A DNA stretch of 64,000 nt from Rhodothermales bacterium. Lineage in GTDB: Bacteria > Bacteroidota > Rhodothermia > Rhodothermales > UBA10348. Position 1 is the stretch's first letter; every line of letters begins with the position of its first letter. The notes beneath the pieces were generated by a model, which saw only the letters and a program-made list of their open reading frames with translations, did no database searches and was not told where the DNA came from. The DNA lies in assembly GCA_028284865.1 (NCBI GenBank), contig JANQQV010000009.1:62001-126000 (forward strand), given 5' to 3'. Positions 7,876 through 17,223 of this stretch are shown piece after piece. The position numbers were made by a program, and so were the translations under genes.

Positions 7876-9528
7876 CTATCGGGATCGTGCGGATACGCTG
7901 GTCAGGACGGTCCCGGATTGGTCGGCCATCTCGGAGTAGTACCGATCAAATCGCTTGGCTTCGAAATGCTCGTACTCACCCAGGTTTTGCGCCCAACGGA
8001 ACCCAATCGGCTGGTACCATAGCTCGACATCGACCGCAAATGGTCCGCCGTGTCCCGTTGTCGGGATCCGATAGCGTATCTGATCCGAACCGCCACGGAA
8101 ATCGGCGTCGGCCAAAGCATCTCCGTGGACAGCGACTCGCTCTTCCACCGTGGAAACCTCAAATCCCAAGGGAGGAATCCGATTGTCCTTCACATAATTC
8201 AGCGCAGTGAGCAGCCCCGTGGTGACGTTTCTATCAACATCCACCAAAATGGGCTCATAGATCTGGACCTGATCGGAAGACGTGATTTCAGCGTAATGCG
8301 GTTCGAAACCGCCATTCTCAAGATCGTTGTCATTGCCTTCAATGGATCCGTCGGGATTCAGTCGGCCCGATTCGAATACCACCTCACCCCGGCTGTCTCT
8401 CACCGTCACGTGCAGCCAGACTCGACGCGAAGGGTAAGCGGTGGGGAGTTTATGGCCAGTCTTGTTGGTCACAGAGACGTCAAAGGTGAGCGTCCCTTCA
8501 TCGAGCACGGGTTGGCTCAGCGCGAGCGCGGCCGAGTTCTCCTGCAGGTTTTCGATGGTCCGCATTGCTCCCAGGTTCATGGCCTGAGTGGTTGCTGGCA
8601 CGCCGAGTTCATCGCGGTATTTGCCAAGGATCTTCTGCATGAAGAAGTTGCCGCCCTTGAAGACATGCCGGGATATGTTTTCGCGTGGCGAACCCATCAC
8701 AGAGGAGACGGCCGCTTCGCCTTTAACCTCTGGCATATGGCAATCCTGACAGCTGGTGTTGTCTGCGTAGTCGCTGTAGAGCCACTCCAGATACGGTACC
8801 TGTTCGGGGAGTTCACCCAGCACTTCCCCTTCATCACCCAGGGTGTGGGTGATGAGCGTGTGACAGGATGCACAGAACGCTGATTCCTGGATGTGGGAGG
8901 ATTGTTCGGGGACGAAGCCTGATGCCGAGTGCATGATGCGCGTTTGGCCGGCGTCGACGTCGAAAGGACCATAAATCGGCCGCTCTCCCATCGGAGATGA
9001 TTCATCCACTTTGAAGTGCCCGACGAAGCTGTCTTCCAAGCCTTGACCTTCAGCGGTGATGGAATGGCAGGTGGTGCAGGAGACACCGTCAGCAGCCAGC
9101 TGATCAAGATGGGACTCAGCGTCCATTACAGGGATGTGGGCCAGGAATTGATCAGGCTGACCAGCCAAACGCTCCTGATAGGACGACATGGGCATGTGAC
9201 AGCGGGAGCACTCATTCTGAATGGTTTCGCTGGCCCAGGGGTGGTCCGTAATCTCGCGAATCACGGCTGCTTGCCAGTATGGGTCGCGAGCCGAGTTGGC
9301 CATCATCGAAGTTTGCCAGTCGAGTCCGATGGAGATGTCGTTTCCATCACTGTCCTGGAGTTGATTGTGGCAGCTCATGCAGGCATCCGATGTTTCGAAC
9401 AACGCATGGAGCTCAGCAATTTCACCTTCGAGCGGGCCGAGGGCGACCAGGGGCCTGGCCGGAGGCATGAGGATGGCAAAAGCGAACAACGTAATGGCAC
9501 TGACAATTGCAGGAATCCAGGTTTTCAT
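7876..9528 (-). CDS. Pentaheme c-type cytochrome, periplasmic
   Basis: About 550 aa from the ATG at 9528 (MKTWIPAIVSAITLFAF signal anchor); an upstream in-frame extension overlaps the neighbouring gene and looks spurious. Five heme-binding CxxCH motifs are visible in the N-terminal half: CMSCH, CSRCH, CTTCH, CASCH and CQDCH. The C-terminal half (from about residue 320) has no heme motif and looks like a beta-sandwich ('LTFDVSVTNKTGHKLPTAYPSRRVWLHVTV'). This arrangement occurs in cytochrome c554-like and other periplasmic electron carriers of Bacteroidota. The partner is unknown. Just 1 bp separates it from the broken cytochrome-barrel gene upstream, so they were one operon. Confidence 0.85.
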   Translation of the reverse strand: MKTWIPAIVSAITLFAFAILMPPARPLVALGPLEGEIAELHALFETSDACMSCHNQLQDSDGNDISIGLDWQTSMMANSARDPYWQAAVIREITDHPWASETIQNECSRCHMPMSSYQERLAGQPDQFLAHIPVMDAESHLDQLAADGVSCTTCHSITAEGQGLEDSFVGHFKVDESSPMGERPIYGPFDVDAGQTRIMHSASGFVPEQSSHIQESAFCASCHTLITHTLGDEGEVLGELPEQVPYLEWLYSDYADNTSCQDCHMPEVKGEAAVSSVMGSPRENISRHVFKGGNFFMQKILGKYRDELGVPATTQAMNLGAMRTIENLQENSAALALSQPVLDEGTLTFDVSVTNKTGHKLPTAYPSRRVWLHVTVRDSRGEVVFESGRLNPDGSIEGNDNDLENGGFEPHYAEITSSDQVQIYEPILVDVDRNVTTGLLTALNYVKDNRIPPLGFEVSTVEERVAVHGDALADADFRGGSDQIRYRIPTTGHGGPFAVDVELWYQPIGFRWAQNLGEYEHFEAKRFDRYYSEMADQSGTVLTSVSARSR

Positions 9529-9529
9529 A

Positions 9530-10697
9530 CTACCAGCCCTCCGCGAATCCGCCATCAAACCAGTCCCAAAGGAGATAGACCGCCCAGCGCTGGTTGCGGT
9601 CATCCTCTCCTAGAGGAAATGCATAGCCAACGTTCAACATGATGTGCTGCCTCGTATTCAGCGTGATCTGGACCTGGGGGACAAGATCCCAGTGAATATC
9701 CACGCCGGTTTCCATTTCGCGCTTGGCCAGGACTTCCATCATGGGCGAGAAGGTGCGACCCCAATTCGGGCGCGCAATGCTCTTTCCAATCACGCCTCTC
9801 CAGAATGCTTCGTTTTCAGCCTTGTCCTGAATGACGGGGAATTCCAAACCGGCCTGCGCCTGAATGAACGCGTCGGCAGGAAGGAGCTGGCCATAGGAGA
9901 CAAAAGGCTCAAGAATGGCCGTGCCTTTGCCAAATCCGAGTTCCTCATCGCCCGTAGGAAGCTTCACTTCGGCTACGGCGCTGAAAATGGTACCTCTGCG
10001 TAGATCGTGATAGAGTGCGCGCTTGAGACCGATGGCGATATCACCCATCGCCATTCCCCGCCACGAGTCCCCGACTTGCTAATGCCCGAAAGGGACAACG
10101 AATTCGATCTGGTTGCGTGGTCCGAATCGGGTCTCGTAGACGAATTTGGTCATGATGGCATCGTCTTCACCCGTTGTCGTCAGGACCGCTTCGTCTTCCG
10201 GGTAGGCTTTCTCCGTGAACAGGGCGCGAGGCAGATTGAGCTCTCCTCGAGGCCATCGGTCATCCGTACAGAATGTCCGGATGTGATCCATGATCAGTTG
10301 CAGCTGAGCCTCTGTCAGTGCATCTCCAAAGGCCGGCATACGTTCGGAAAACCCTCGTACCGGACCTCCCTCGTGAGCCACACCGATCCAGTCGCCGTCC
10401 GGTTCGCGGGAAGCAAACGCGCACTCAGAAAAATCTGGTATCGGTACGTCGAAGCCCAGCAAGGACGCATCGGTGCCCGTTCCGTCCGCCCCGTGGCACG
10501 TGGCACGTGGCGCAAGCCTGTCGATAGAGTTCGGCGCCGTCTTCGGCCCCGGCGCTGTGGGCCGACTGGACTTCCGAAGAATGTGAGGCAACGGTGATAT
10601 GAGCCGGAATGGGCTCCAGGGCATCGGACTGGGCTGCTGCGGATTGAGTGCCGGCTAAACACAAGCCGAGCAAAAGGAGGATGGTTGGTGTACGCAT
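9530..10697 (-). pseudogene. Cytochrome c / outer-membrane barrel fusion, broken by a frameshift and an amber stop
   Basis: Three open segments belong to one gene. Segment one (from ATG 10697) has a signal peptide (MRTPTILLLLGLCLAG) and reaches 'ELYRQACATCH', a cytochrome c heme motif, where a 7-bp tandem duplication (10493-10513) shifts the frame. The next segment continues as 'GADGTGTD...' to 'IEFVVPFGH', with cytochrome-like 'ERMPAFGDALTEAQL' and then 'FTEKAYPEDEAV'. A TAG at 10079-10081 follows. The same frame then runs on through 'QVGDSWRGMAMGDIAIGLK', 'AVAEVKLPTGDE' and 'WAVYLLWDWFDGGFAEGW' to TGA at 9530; this part resembles the MetA-pathway/phenol-degradation porin-like barrel. Removing 7 bp and reading through TAG would give about 386 residues. 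Sequencing error is possible, but two lesions favour a real pseudogene. Confidence 0.75.
10493..10513. repeat. 7-bp tandem repeat causing a frameshift
   Basis: GTGGCAC GTGGCAC GTGGCGC lie head to tail. With one copy of the 7-mer removed, the minus strand reads A-C-A-T-C-H-G-A-D-G-T-G, a normal cytochrome c heme site; with it present, the frame is lost right after CATCH. Confidence 0.9.
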
Positions 10698-10711
10698 GAG
10701 GTATTCCGTTC

Positions 10712-10727
10712 ACTTGTAATTACAAGT
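10712..10727. promoter_or_regulatory. Perfect 16-bp palindrome (probable operator) before the cytochrome genes
   Basis: ACTTGTAATTACAAGT is its own reverse complement. It sits 15 bp upstream of the ATG of the broken cytochrome gene, in the intergenic region shared with the divergent cupredoxin gene. The TTGTAATTACAA core is the kind of site bound by MarR/OhrR- or TetR-type dimers; which protein binds is unknown. Confidence 0.6.
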
Positions 10728-10976
10728 TCAATCGTATGCCTGAGAATGCCAAGCCGTGCCGGGTTCATTTCTGTGGGGGAATTCCTGAAATGCAGAAACG
10801 AAGACCACGATCTGTCAGAAAAATGGTGTTGGAATATCCAATGAACATTGTTCAGCGGTGGATCAGCCGTGTTGGGCCCCGGTTCCACGGCCTGTAGTTC
10901 GACCCCGGAACTCCGGTACTGCTCCGATAGGCGGAGCCATCTAAGCGTCGAGTTCCAACACATTCAGATTGCACCC

Positions 10977-11480
10977 ATGCGTACACTCTCCAACTCTTTC
11001 TTCGCGCTGCTTTTCGCCAGCCTTCTCATGGTCGGTTGTGGCGGCGAGTCCGCAGACACTGCTGATGCGGCTGCTGATGTCACCGAAGAAGCGGCTACCG
11101 ATGCCATCGTCATCGAAGCCAACGACATGCTTCAGTTCTCCGTTACGGAATTCTCCGTCACGGAAGGCGAAGAAGTCACCATCGTTCTCCAGAATGTCGG
11201 CCAGATGGCCAAGGAAATGGGCGGCCACAACCTGGTCATCCTGACCGAAGGTTCTGACCTCCAGGCATTCGGTATCGCTGCAGCAGGCGCTGCTGACACC
11301 GAGTACATTCCTGCAGACCTGGCTGACCAGGTATTCGCTGCAACGGCTCTTCTCGGCCCAGGCGAAGAATACACGCTGACGTTCACGGCTCCTGCAGCTG
11401 GCACCTACGAGTTCGTATGCTCGTTCCCGGGCCACTTCGGCACGATGCGCGGTGTCATGACGGTTGAAGCCGCCATGTAA
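10977..11480 (+). CDS. Cupredoxin (azurin-like) lipoprotein
   Basis: 167 aa. A lipoprotein signal peptide ends LLMVGC, then an acidic Ala/Asp/Thr linker, then a single type-1 copper domain. Copper ligands are visible: His in 'GGHNLVIL', and Cys, His and Met in 'CSFPGHFGTMRG'. The overall block layout (N-terminal 'QFSVTEFSVTEGEEVTIVLQNVG', C-terminal C-x4-H-x3-M) is that of azurin. It should carry electrons in the periplasm, membrane-tethered. It is divergent from the cytochrome genes and shares their upstream region, which fits a respiratory or redox role. A strong terminator follows. Confidence 0.9.
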   Translation: MRTLSNSFFALLFASLLMVGCGGESADTADAAADVTEEAATDAIVIEANDMLQFSVTEFSVTEGEEVTIVLQNVGQMAKEMGGHNLVILTEGSDLQAFGIAAAGAADTEYIPADLADQVFAATALLGPGEEYTLTFTAPAAGTYEFVCSFPGHFGTMRGVMTVEAAM

Positions 11481-11547
11481 TCAGCGGCTGCGATGCGGCA
11501 AAAGCTGCAAAGCGGCAAGGTTTCGCATTGACCTCGGTTGATGCGCA

Positions 11548-11580
11548 CGGGGCGGCGCCGACAGGCGCCGCCCCGTTTCT
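11548..11580 (+). terminator. Rho-independent terminator after the cupredoxin gene
   Basis: A 12-bp perfect stem CGGGGCGGCGCC / GGCGCCGCCCCG with a GACA loop, followed by TTTCT. It lies about 67 bp after the cupredoxin stop and before the next lipoprotein gene. Nothing else is seen in 11481-11712. Confidence 0.85.
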
Positions 11581-11712
11581 GTTTGGAGTCGTTTCTCCCA
11601 TCAGGATGGCTGGATTGTTCGCCTTCTCATCTTTCGCTTTTTCTGCGTAACGCGCGATCGTTCCGTTCGACCTATCTTTCGAACGGTTCGATTCACCACC
11701 CCACTTCTCGTC

Positions 11713-12192
11713 ATGTCCCGACTTTTTCTGCTCCTCGCTCTGATTCTGTTCACAAGTGCCTGTGCAACCGAGGGCACAGCCGAAACCGCTTCAGCCGAAT
11801 CCGAAGCAGCTGAAACACAAGGCATGGCGGACCTTCGTTCTGCTTCACCTGAAGGTGCGAGCATTTTCTTCGTCAATCTGGAAGACGGACAGACGGTGGA
11901 GAGCCCGTTCACGGTTGAATTCGGTCTGGAAGGAATGTCCGTCGTACCCGCAGGTACCGATGAGGAGTACTCGGGCCACCACCATCTCCTGATCAACGAG
12001 GACATGCTGCCGCCGATGAACATGCCTATTCCGGCAGACAGCACACACATCCACTACGGCCTGGGTCAGACCAGTACCGAATTGGACCTGCCAGCCGGTG
12101 AGCACACGCTCCAGATTATTCTCGGCAATCACCTGCACATCCCGCACGATCCTCCGGTCGTGAGCGAGAAGATCACCATCACGGTGCAGTAG
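11713..12192 (+). CDS. DUF4399 family lipoprotein
   Basis: 159 aa. The signal peptide ends with lipobox LFTSAC, followed by an Ala/Glu/Thr-rich spacer. The conserved block is 'FVNLEDGQTVESPFTVEFGLEGM', then 'GHHHLLIN' and 'LPAGEHTLQIILGNHLHIPHDPPV', the hallmarks of DUF4399 (a small periplasmic beta-sandwich of unknown function). The many His (GHHHL, HIHYG, NHLHIPH) would suit metal binding, though that is inference. It has its own spacing from the preceding terminator and runs convergent to hypE. Confidence 0.85.
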   Translation: MSRLFLLLALILFTSACATEGTAETASAESEAAETQGMADLRSASPEGASIFFVNLEDGQTVESPFTVEFGLEGMSVVPAGTDEEYSGHHHLLINEDMLPPMNMPIPADSTHIHYGLGQTSTELDLPAGEHTLQIILGNHLHIPHDPPVVSEKITITVQ

Positions 12193-12222
12193 GGAACCTC
12201 CGGCAGACGGCCTGGCAGCTGC

Positions 12223-13317
12223 TCAGCAGATGCGAGGGAGTTGTTCGCCGACCAGCATGTCGACGATACGCTGACCTCCAATGCCCGTGCGCATGGTCAC
12301 CATGCCCGCGGTCTGGCTTGTCACTGTTCCGATACGGACGGCGTGAGCGCCCAGCGTATCGGATTTCATGGCAGAAAGGACGGCCTCGCTCACTTCAGGA
12401 GCCACCACGGCAATGAGCTTGCCCTCGTTGGCTACGTGCAGAGGGTCGATGCCCAGGAATTCGCATGCACCCCGGACCGCTGGCAGGATGGGAATCGATC
12501 CTTCTTCCAGTTCGATGCCGACGCCTGCCGTTTCCGCGAACTCGTTCAGCGCCGCTGCCACGCCGCCGCGCGTTGGGTCTCGTAATGCGCGGACGCCCTC
12601 TCCGCCAACATCAAGCATGCGAGCAATCAGATGATTGAGCGCGGCTGAATCGGATGCGATGGGCATTTCGAATTGAAGGCCTTCGCGTTTGGAGAGGATC
12701 GTCATCCCGTGATCGGCTAACGTCCCACTGATCAGGACGTGATCGCCGACTCGTATCCGATCCGGACGCGGGCGAACAGGCTGTTCAAACACTCCAATGC
12801 CTGTGGTGTTGATAAACACCTTGTCGCCTTTGCCTTTGTCGACCACTTTGGTGTCTCCGGTGACAATCTGAACGCTTGCAATGGCTGCAGCATCGCGAAT
12901 CGATTCGACGATGCGCTTGAGGTCGACAAGTGAGAATCCCTCTTCCAGAATCATCCCGATGCTGAGGTAGCGGGGCGTCGCGCCACTCATGGCCACATCG
13001 TTGACGGTGCCATTCACGGCCAGATTTCCAATGTTGCCTCCTGGAAAAAAGATGGGATCGACTACGAATGAGTCCGTCGAGAAGGCCAGGTCCGAGGCAA
13101 CAGCGGGAAGAACAACGCTGTCTTGCAGGTCGTCCAAAAGCGGATTGCCAAAGGCCCAAACAAACAGATCTTGGATGAGCTCGCGAGACATCTGACCACC
13201 GCTGCCGTGCCCAAGCTGCACCGTATCGTGGTCCGAGATGGGCAGGGGGCAGGTACCAAACCCGGACGTGTTGATTTCGGTGTTTACATCCATTCCGTCT
13301 GATGGGAAGTTGGCCAT
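12223..13317 (-). CDS. hypE: Hydrogenase maturation protein HypE
   Basis: 364 aa from ATG 13317; the open frame extends further upstream only as an overlap with hypD. HypE dehydrates a carbamoylated C-terminal Cys to thiocyanate and passes cyanide to the iron of the [NiFe] cofactor. The C-terminus reads LPRIC with the essential terminal Cys. Other family blocks are 'LGHGSGGQMSRELI', 'FSTDSFVVDPIFFPGGNIG', 'VAMSGATPRYLS' and 'DPTRGGVAAALNE'. It is the last gene of the hydrogenase operon, 4 bp after hypD. Confidence 0.97.
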   Translation of the reverse strand: MANFPSDGMDVNTEINTSGFGTCPLPISDHDTVQLGHGSGGQMSRELIQDLFVWAFGNPLLDDLQDSVVLPAVASDLAFSTDSFVVDPIFFPGGNIGNLAVNGTVNDVAMSGATPRYLSIGMILEEGFSLVDLKRIVESIRDAAAIASVQIVTGDTKVVDKGKGDKVFINTTGIGVFEQPVRPRPDRIRVGDHVLISGTLADHGMTILSKREGLQFEMPIASDSAALNHLIARMLDVGGEGVRALRDPTRGGVAAALNEFAETAGVGIELEEGSIPILPAVRGACEFLGIDPLHVANEGKLIAVVAPEVSEAVLSAMKSDTLGAHAVRIGTVTSQTAGMVTMRTGIGGQRIVDMLVGEQLPRIC

Positions 13318-13321
13318 AGTG

Positions 13322-14440
13322 TTATTCGGACGGGCTTGGTGTTGCGGATTCTGGATGATGACGGTGATAGGCGTAGTAGGCGGCACATGCACCCTCCGAA
13401 GAGACCATCGTTGCCCCCAGCGGCGTTCTGGGCGTGCACTCCTTGCCAAAGGCGGGGCACTCGTAGGGCTTCTTGAGGCCCTGCAGGATGATGCCACTGA
13501 TGCACGCTTCCGGCTCATCCACGTCGATTTCCCCGATCGCGAAGCGCTTCTCAGCGTCAAATGCGGAAAAGGTATCCGAGAGGCGGAAGCCGGACAAGGG
13601 AATCTCGCCGATACCGCGCCACTTGCGATCCGATACCGTGAATACCTGGGCGATCAGGTCTCGTGCGGCGCGGTTGCCCTCGCGGGCAACCGCGCGGGCA
13701 TACTGGTTCTCGACTTCGTTGCGACCTTCTTCCAATTGCCGCACCGTCATCAGGACGCCTTCAAGGATGTCGACTGGCTCGAAGCCGGTTACGACGATAG
13801 GGACATCAAATTCGCGGCAGATCGGCTCGTATTCTTCCCAGCCCATGATTGTGCAGACATGTCCGGCTGCCAGGTATCCTTGAACCCGGTTCTGTTCGGA
13901 AGAAAGGAGCGCCTTCATCGCAGGGGGGACCAGGACGTGCGAAACGAGCATTGAGAAGTTTGAAAGCCCCAGTTGCCGAGCCTGCCAGGCTGCCATGGCG
14001 TTATTGGGTGCCGTGGTTTCGAATCCGACAGCGAAGAAAACAACTTCCTTTTCGGGGTTCTCTCGCGCCAGCCTCACCGCGTCGAGCGGGGAGTAGACGA
14101 CACGCACGTCGCCGCCTTCCGATTTGACCATGAAGAGGTCTTTTTCCGAGCCCGGGACGCGAAGCATATCGCCGAAGGAAGTGAATATCACCTCCGGGCG
14201 GGACGCGATGGCGATGGCACGGTCGATCAACTCCAGCGGTGTGACGCAGACCGGACACCCTGGACCATGCACCAGCTCGATATGGCTAGGCAGCAGTTGA
14301 TTGATGCCATTGCGGATGATGCTGTGGGTCTGACCGCCACAGATCTCCATGAGCGTCCATTCGCGCGTAGTGATCGCGTGGATTTCGTCCAGGATGGCTT
14401 TCGCAATGACCGGGTCGCGGAATTCGTCGAGGTACTTCAT
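13322..14440 (-). CDS. hypD: Hydrogenase maturation protein HypD
   Basis: 372 aa, normal length. HypD carries a [4Fe-4S] cluster and, with HypC, is the scaffold on which Fe(CN)2CO is built. Visible signatures are '[11 protein letters not shown]', '[13 protein letters not shown]' (redox Cys pair) and the C-terminal Cys set in '[20 protein letters not shown]' and '[22 protein letters not shown]'. Its ATG overlaps the hypC stop by 4 bp, consistent with coupled synthesis of two proteins that form a complex. Confidence 0.97.
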   Translation of the reverse strand: MKYLDEFRDPVIAKAILDEIHAITTREWTLMEICGGQTHSIIRNGINQLLPSHIELVHGPGCPVCVTPLELIDRAIAIASRPEVIFTSFGDMLRVPGSEKDLFMVKSEGGDVRVVYSPLDAVRLARENPEKEVVFFAVGFETTAPNNAMAAWQARQLGLSNFSMLVSHVLVPPAMKALLSSEQNRVQGYLAAGHVCTIMGWEEYEPICREFDVPIVVTGFEPVDILEGVLMTVRQLEEGRNEVENQYARAVAREGNRAARDLIAQVFTVSDRKWRGIGEIPLSGFRLSDTFSAFDAEKRFAIGEIDVDEPEACISGIILQGLKKPYECPAFGKECTPRTPLGATMVSSEGACAAYYAYHRHHPESATPSPSE

Positions 14441-14763
14441 GACAAGCCCTCCCCGGTGCCTTGGTCCTTGGCCTTGGCATCGGCATCGGAATCAGCCTTC
14501 AAGGGCATGCCGAAGATGTCCTCGCCGTCTTCGGCCGCTCGCGCCACGATCTCGTCCCAGTGTTCAAGCGTTTTCCGCGCTTCCTCTTCGTTCACGCGAT
14601 TGATGGCGAAGCCGGCATGTACCAGGACGAATTCACCAATCTGGGGCTCTTCGATATAGGCCAGACAGGCCGTATTGGTCGTGCCTGCATAGTTGATCCG
14701 TCCCATGGACAGTCCGTTTTCCTCGTACAGCTCAACAACTTTGCCGGGAATGGCTAGACACAT
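14437..14763 (-). CDS. hypC: Hydrogenase maturation chaperone HypC
   Basis: 108 aa starting [14 protein letters not shown], the strict HypC/HybG start whose Cys2 binds the iron being assembled and the precursor large subunit. A middle '[25 protein letters not shown]' is also typical. A charged tail of about 20 residues beyond the usual end ('[17 protein letters not shown]') is not conserved. It overlaps hypF by 10 bp and hypD by 4 bp. Confidence 0.97.
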   Translation of the reverse strand: MCLAIPGKVVELYEENGLSMGRINYAGTTNTACLAYIEEPQIGEFVLVHAGFAINRVNEEEARKTLEHWDEIVARAAEDGEDIFGMPLKADSDADAKAKDQGTGEGLS

Positions 14764-17198
14764 GGTATATCCTGTCTGGATTGATTCAAGGTCCTATTCG
14801 ATTCGTGCAGGCGCGCTGCTGCCGCGGCAACCTGGCCAAACGCAAGGCCGCCATCGTTGGCTGGAAGACGAGTGGGAAGGAGCACGTCCAACCCAGCCGC
14901 CTCCAGATTACGGACGACTTGTGTGAGCAGCGTCATGTTCTGGAAAACACCTCCGGACAGAACACACGTATCGATGTCTGATTCGGCAGCGCCGTGAACC
15001 ACTATTGCGGACAGTCGATGAGCCAATGATGCATGGAAACGCGCGGCGATGTCCTTAGCCGGGACTGAACGCTCCAAGTCCTTTAGCACCGCCTTGACCA
15101 GTTCATCAGTCTGTATCGCGGATTCGAACATGGACGCATTCGAGCGAACGTTTTCCCAGACTTCTGGCGATCCGCACCGTGCGAGGCTCTCTAACTCGAT
15201 AGCCGCCTGTCCCTCGTACGAGATGGCGTTTCGAACGCCAAGCAGCACAGAGACGCCGTCGAAAAGGCGACCTGCACTCGATGTCAGCGGCGCATTGACT
15301 CCTCGTGACATGACTCGGTCCAGCAGTCTCAGCTCTTCTGCGCTTCTATCCAGCACTTTGGTCGCCGGATGTTGAATCCAATCCTCACCCAGTAGCCTGA
15401 AGAGGAGGGCGGCACCAAGGCGCCAAGGTTCTTGAATGGCACGTTCGCCACCGGGGATTTGCATGTGCTGCAGGTGTCCAAGGCGCTCGCTCTCGCCAGC
15501 CGTGCCGACCAGTAGTTCACCACCCCAGATGGTGCCATCACTGCCGAATCCGGTCCCATCAAGGATTAACCCAATGGCAGGATCGCGATGGTCATGTTCA
15601 GCCAGAACGCCAGCAAAGTGTGCGTGATGGTGCTGAACTTGCTCAACAGGTAGTCCCGAGGACTTGGCCCATTTGGTAGACAGATAGTCTGGATGCCTGT
15701 CGCACACGACCAGTTCAGGCTCTACCTGCAGGATGGCACACAAATGCGCGACGGTATCTTCAAAGAACCCCAGCGCCAGCGGGTTGTCCAGATCGCCGAT
15801 GTGCTGACTCATCACGACCTCGCGACCACGCGCGACAGCTATCGTGTTCTTGAGCTGACCGCCCACCGCCAGAATGGGGACGGGTACCGGTTCCGCCAGT
15901 CGAATCGGTGTTGGAACGTATCCTCGCGAGCGGCGAATGGGGAAGGGGCCCTTCGGCCCCACACGAGTCACGGAATCGTCGCAGCGTTGAACAATATCCC
16001 GATTGTGGGTCAGTACTACATCCGCCAGCCTGATCGCGGACTCAGGATCGAAGCCATCAGCTTCCGTGATGATGGGTTCCTCCGCCAGATTCGCACTGGT
16101 CATGACGAGGGTCGCCCGAGGGCCACGCAGCAGCAGGTGATGAAGTGGCGCATACGGCAGCATCACGCCGAGCGTGCTTTGCCCCGGGGCGATTCCCGAA
16201 GCAAATGGACCGGCCTGTGACAGCGGTTCCAGTAGCACGATGGGGCGAGCAGGCTCCGTGAGCAGCTTGGCTTCAGCGGCAGAGACGTGGGCAAATTGCT
16301 TCACTTCCTCCAAATCGCGGGCCATTAGAGCGAATGGCTTGTCTGTACGGCGTTTTCGTCGACGCAATTCCGCTACAGCCTCCGTGTTGGTTGGGTCGAC
16401 GGCCAAGTGGAAGCCCCCAATGCCGCGAATGGCTACGATGCGGCCCGCGGCAAGTGCAGCCTGAGCGTGGGCCACGGGATCCACCACGTCTACCTCACGA
16501 CGATCCTCGATGATCGCAAGCCGCGGGCCGCACACCGGACATGCATTTGGCTGTGCGTGGAATCGGCGATCCAGCGGGTCATCGTATTCGTTCTGGCATT
16601 TCGGGCATTGCTCGAATTCGGACATGGAAGTGGATGGCCGATCGTATGGGAGGTGGCGAACGATCGTATAGCGCGGACCACAATTGGTGCAATTCAGGAA
16701 GGCATATCCGTTCCGCCGGTCACCAGAATCCATCAATTCAGCCAGACAGTCCGGGCACGTAGCGATATCGGGCGCAATCATCGTGTCTGCGGGCAAGTCC
16801 GAATCGCTGAGATCAATCGAGAACCCTTCGTCCGTATCGACCTGCGGTTCTCGAGAGCCGAGATGGTGACGGACCTCGGGGTCAAGAGCAACCCTCACGG
16901 GAGTACCAATCACAGGAGCACCAACCTCAAGAACGTCAATCTCACGAACCTCGATATCATGGATCGAAGACGGGCCCGGTGCGCCTGCTCTAAGACGGTC
17001 GGGAAACGCATCGACAGCAGATTCAGGACCCTGGATCTCGACCGTCACGCCGTGTCCATCGTTGCGCACCCATCCAGTCAGATCCAACGACCGCGCGATC
17101 CGGTAGACCGTCGGTCGGAAACCGACGCCCTGCACGATGCCCGTAACGACAATGCGTCGGCGGACGATCGGGTCTGATATGGTGGAAACGCGAGGCAT
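14754..17198 (-). CDS. hypF: Carbamoyltransferase HypF
   Basis: 814 aa, the usual length. Domains in order: an acylphosphatase-like domain ('GIVQGVGFRPTVYRIA', residues about 18-33), Zn-finger motifs ('CPDCLAEL', 'CTNCGPRYT', 'CPKCQNEY', 'CPVCGPRL', about 145-220), a YrdC-like nucleotide-binding domain ('AIRGIGGFHLA', about 260-430) and a Kae1-like C-terminal domain ('HHHAHFAGVLAEHD', 'GLILDGTGFGSDGTIWGGE', 'LSGGVFQN'). HypF makes carbamoyl-AMP from carbamoyl phosphate and transfers it to HypE, feeding the cyanide ligands. It lies between hypB and hypC in the operon. Confidence 0.97.
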   Translation of the reverse strand: MPRVSTISDPIVRRRIVVTGIVQGVGFRPTVYRIARSLDLTGWVRNDGHGVTVEIQGPESAVDAFPDRLRAGAPGPSSIHDIEVREIDVLEVGAPVIGTPVRVALDPEVRHHLGSREPQVDTDEGFSIDLSDSDLPADTMIAPDIATCPDCLAELMDSGDRRNGYAFLNCTNCGPRYTIVRHLPYDRPSTSMSEFEQCPKCQNEYDDPLDRRFHAQPNACPVCGPRLAIIEDRREVDVVDPVAHAQAALAAGRIVAIRGIGGFHLAVDPTNTEAVAELRRRKRRTDKPFALMARDLEEVKQFAHVSAAEAKLLTEPARPIVLLEPLSQAGPFASGIAPGQSTLGVMLPYAPLHHLLLRGPRATLVMTSANLAEEPIITEADGFDPESAIRLADVVLTHNRDIVQRCDDSVTRVGPKGPFPIRRSRGYVPTPIRLAEPVPVPILAVGGQLKNTIAVARGREVVMSQHIGDLDNPLALGFFEDTVAHLCAILQVEPELVVCDRHPDYLSTKWAKSSGLPVEQVQHHHAHFAGVLAEHDHRDPAIGLILDGTGFGSDGTIWGGELLVGTAGESERLGHLQHMQIPGGERAIQEPWRLGAALLFRLLGEDWIQHPATKVLDRSAEELRLLDRVMSRGVNAPLTSSAGRLFDGVSVLLGVRNAISYEGQAAIELESLARCGSPEVWENVRSNASMFESAIQTDELVKAVLKDLERSVPAKDIAARFHASLAHRLSAIVVHGAAESDIDTCVLSGGVFQNMTLLTQVVRNLEAAGLDVLLPTRLPANDGGLAFGQVAAAAARLHESNRTLNQSRQDIPCV

Positions 17199-17223
17199 CG
17201 AAACGTCTGAAGCTCACATCGAG

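Noticed and set aside
9530-10054. The C-terminal barrel segment as an independent gene
   Set aside because: It begins in mid-domain with no signal peptide, and its frame is continuous through a single TAG with the heme-bearing segment upstream.
10425-10697. A complete 90-aa monoheme cytochrome
   Set aside because: After CATCH the reading is out of frame (VPRGGRNGHR...), and the natural continuation lies in another frame 7 bp off.
15693-16220. Long plus-strand open frames inside hypF and neighbouring genes
   Set aside because: They are opposite-strand shadows of hypF with no ribosome-binding site or recognisable protein features; the same holds for other long opposite-strand frames.
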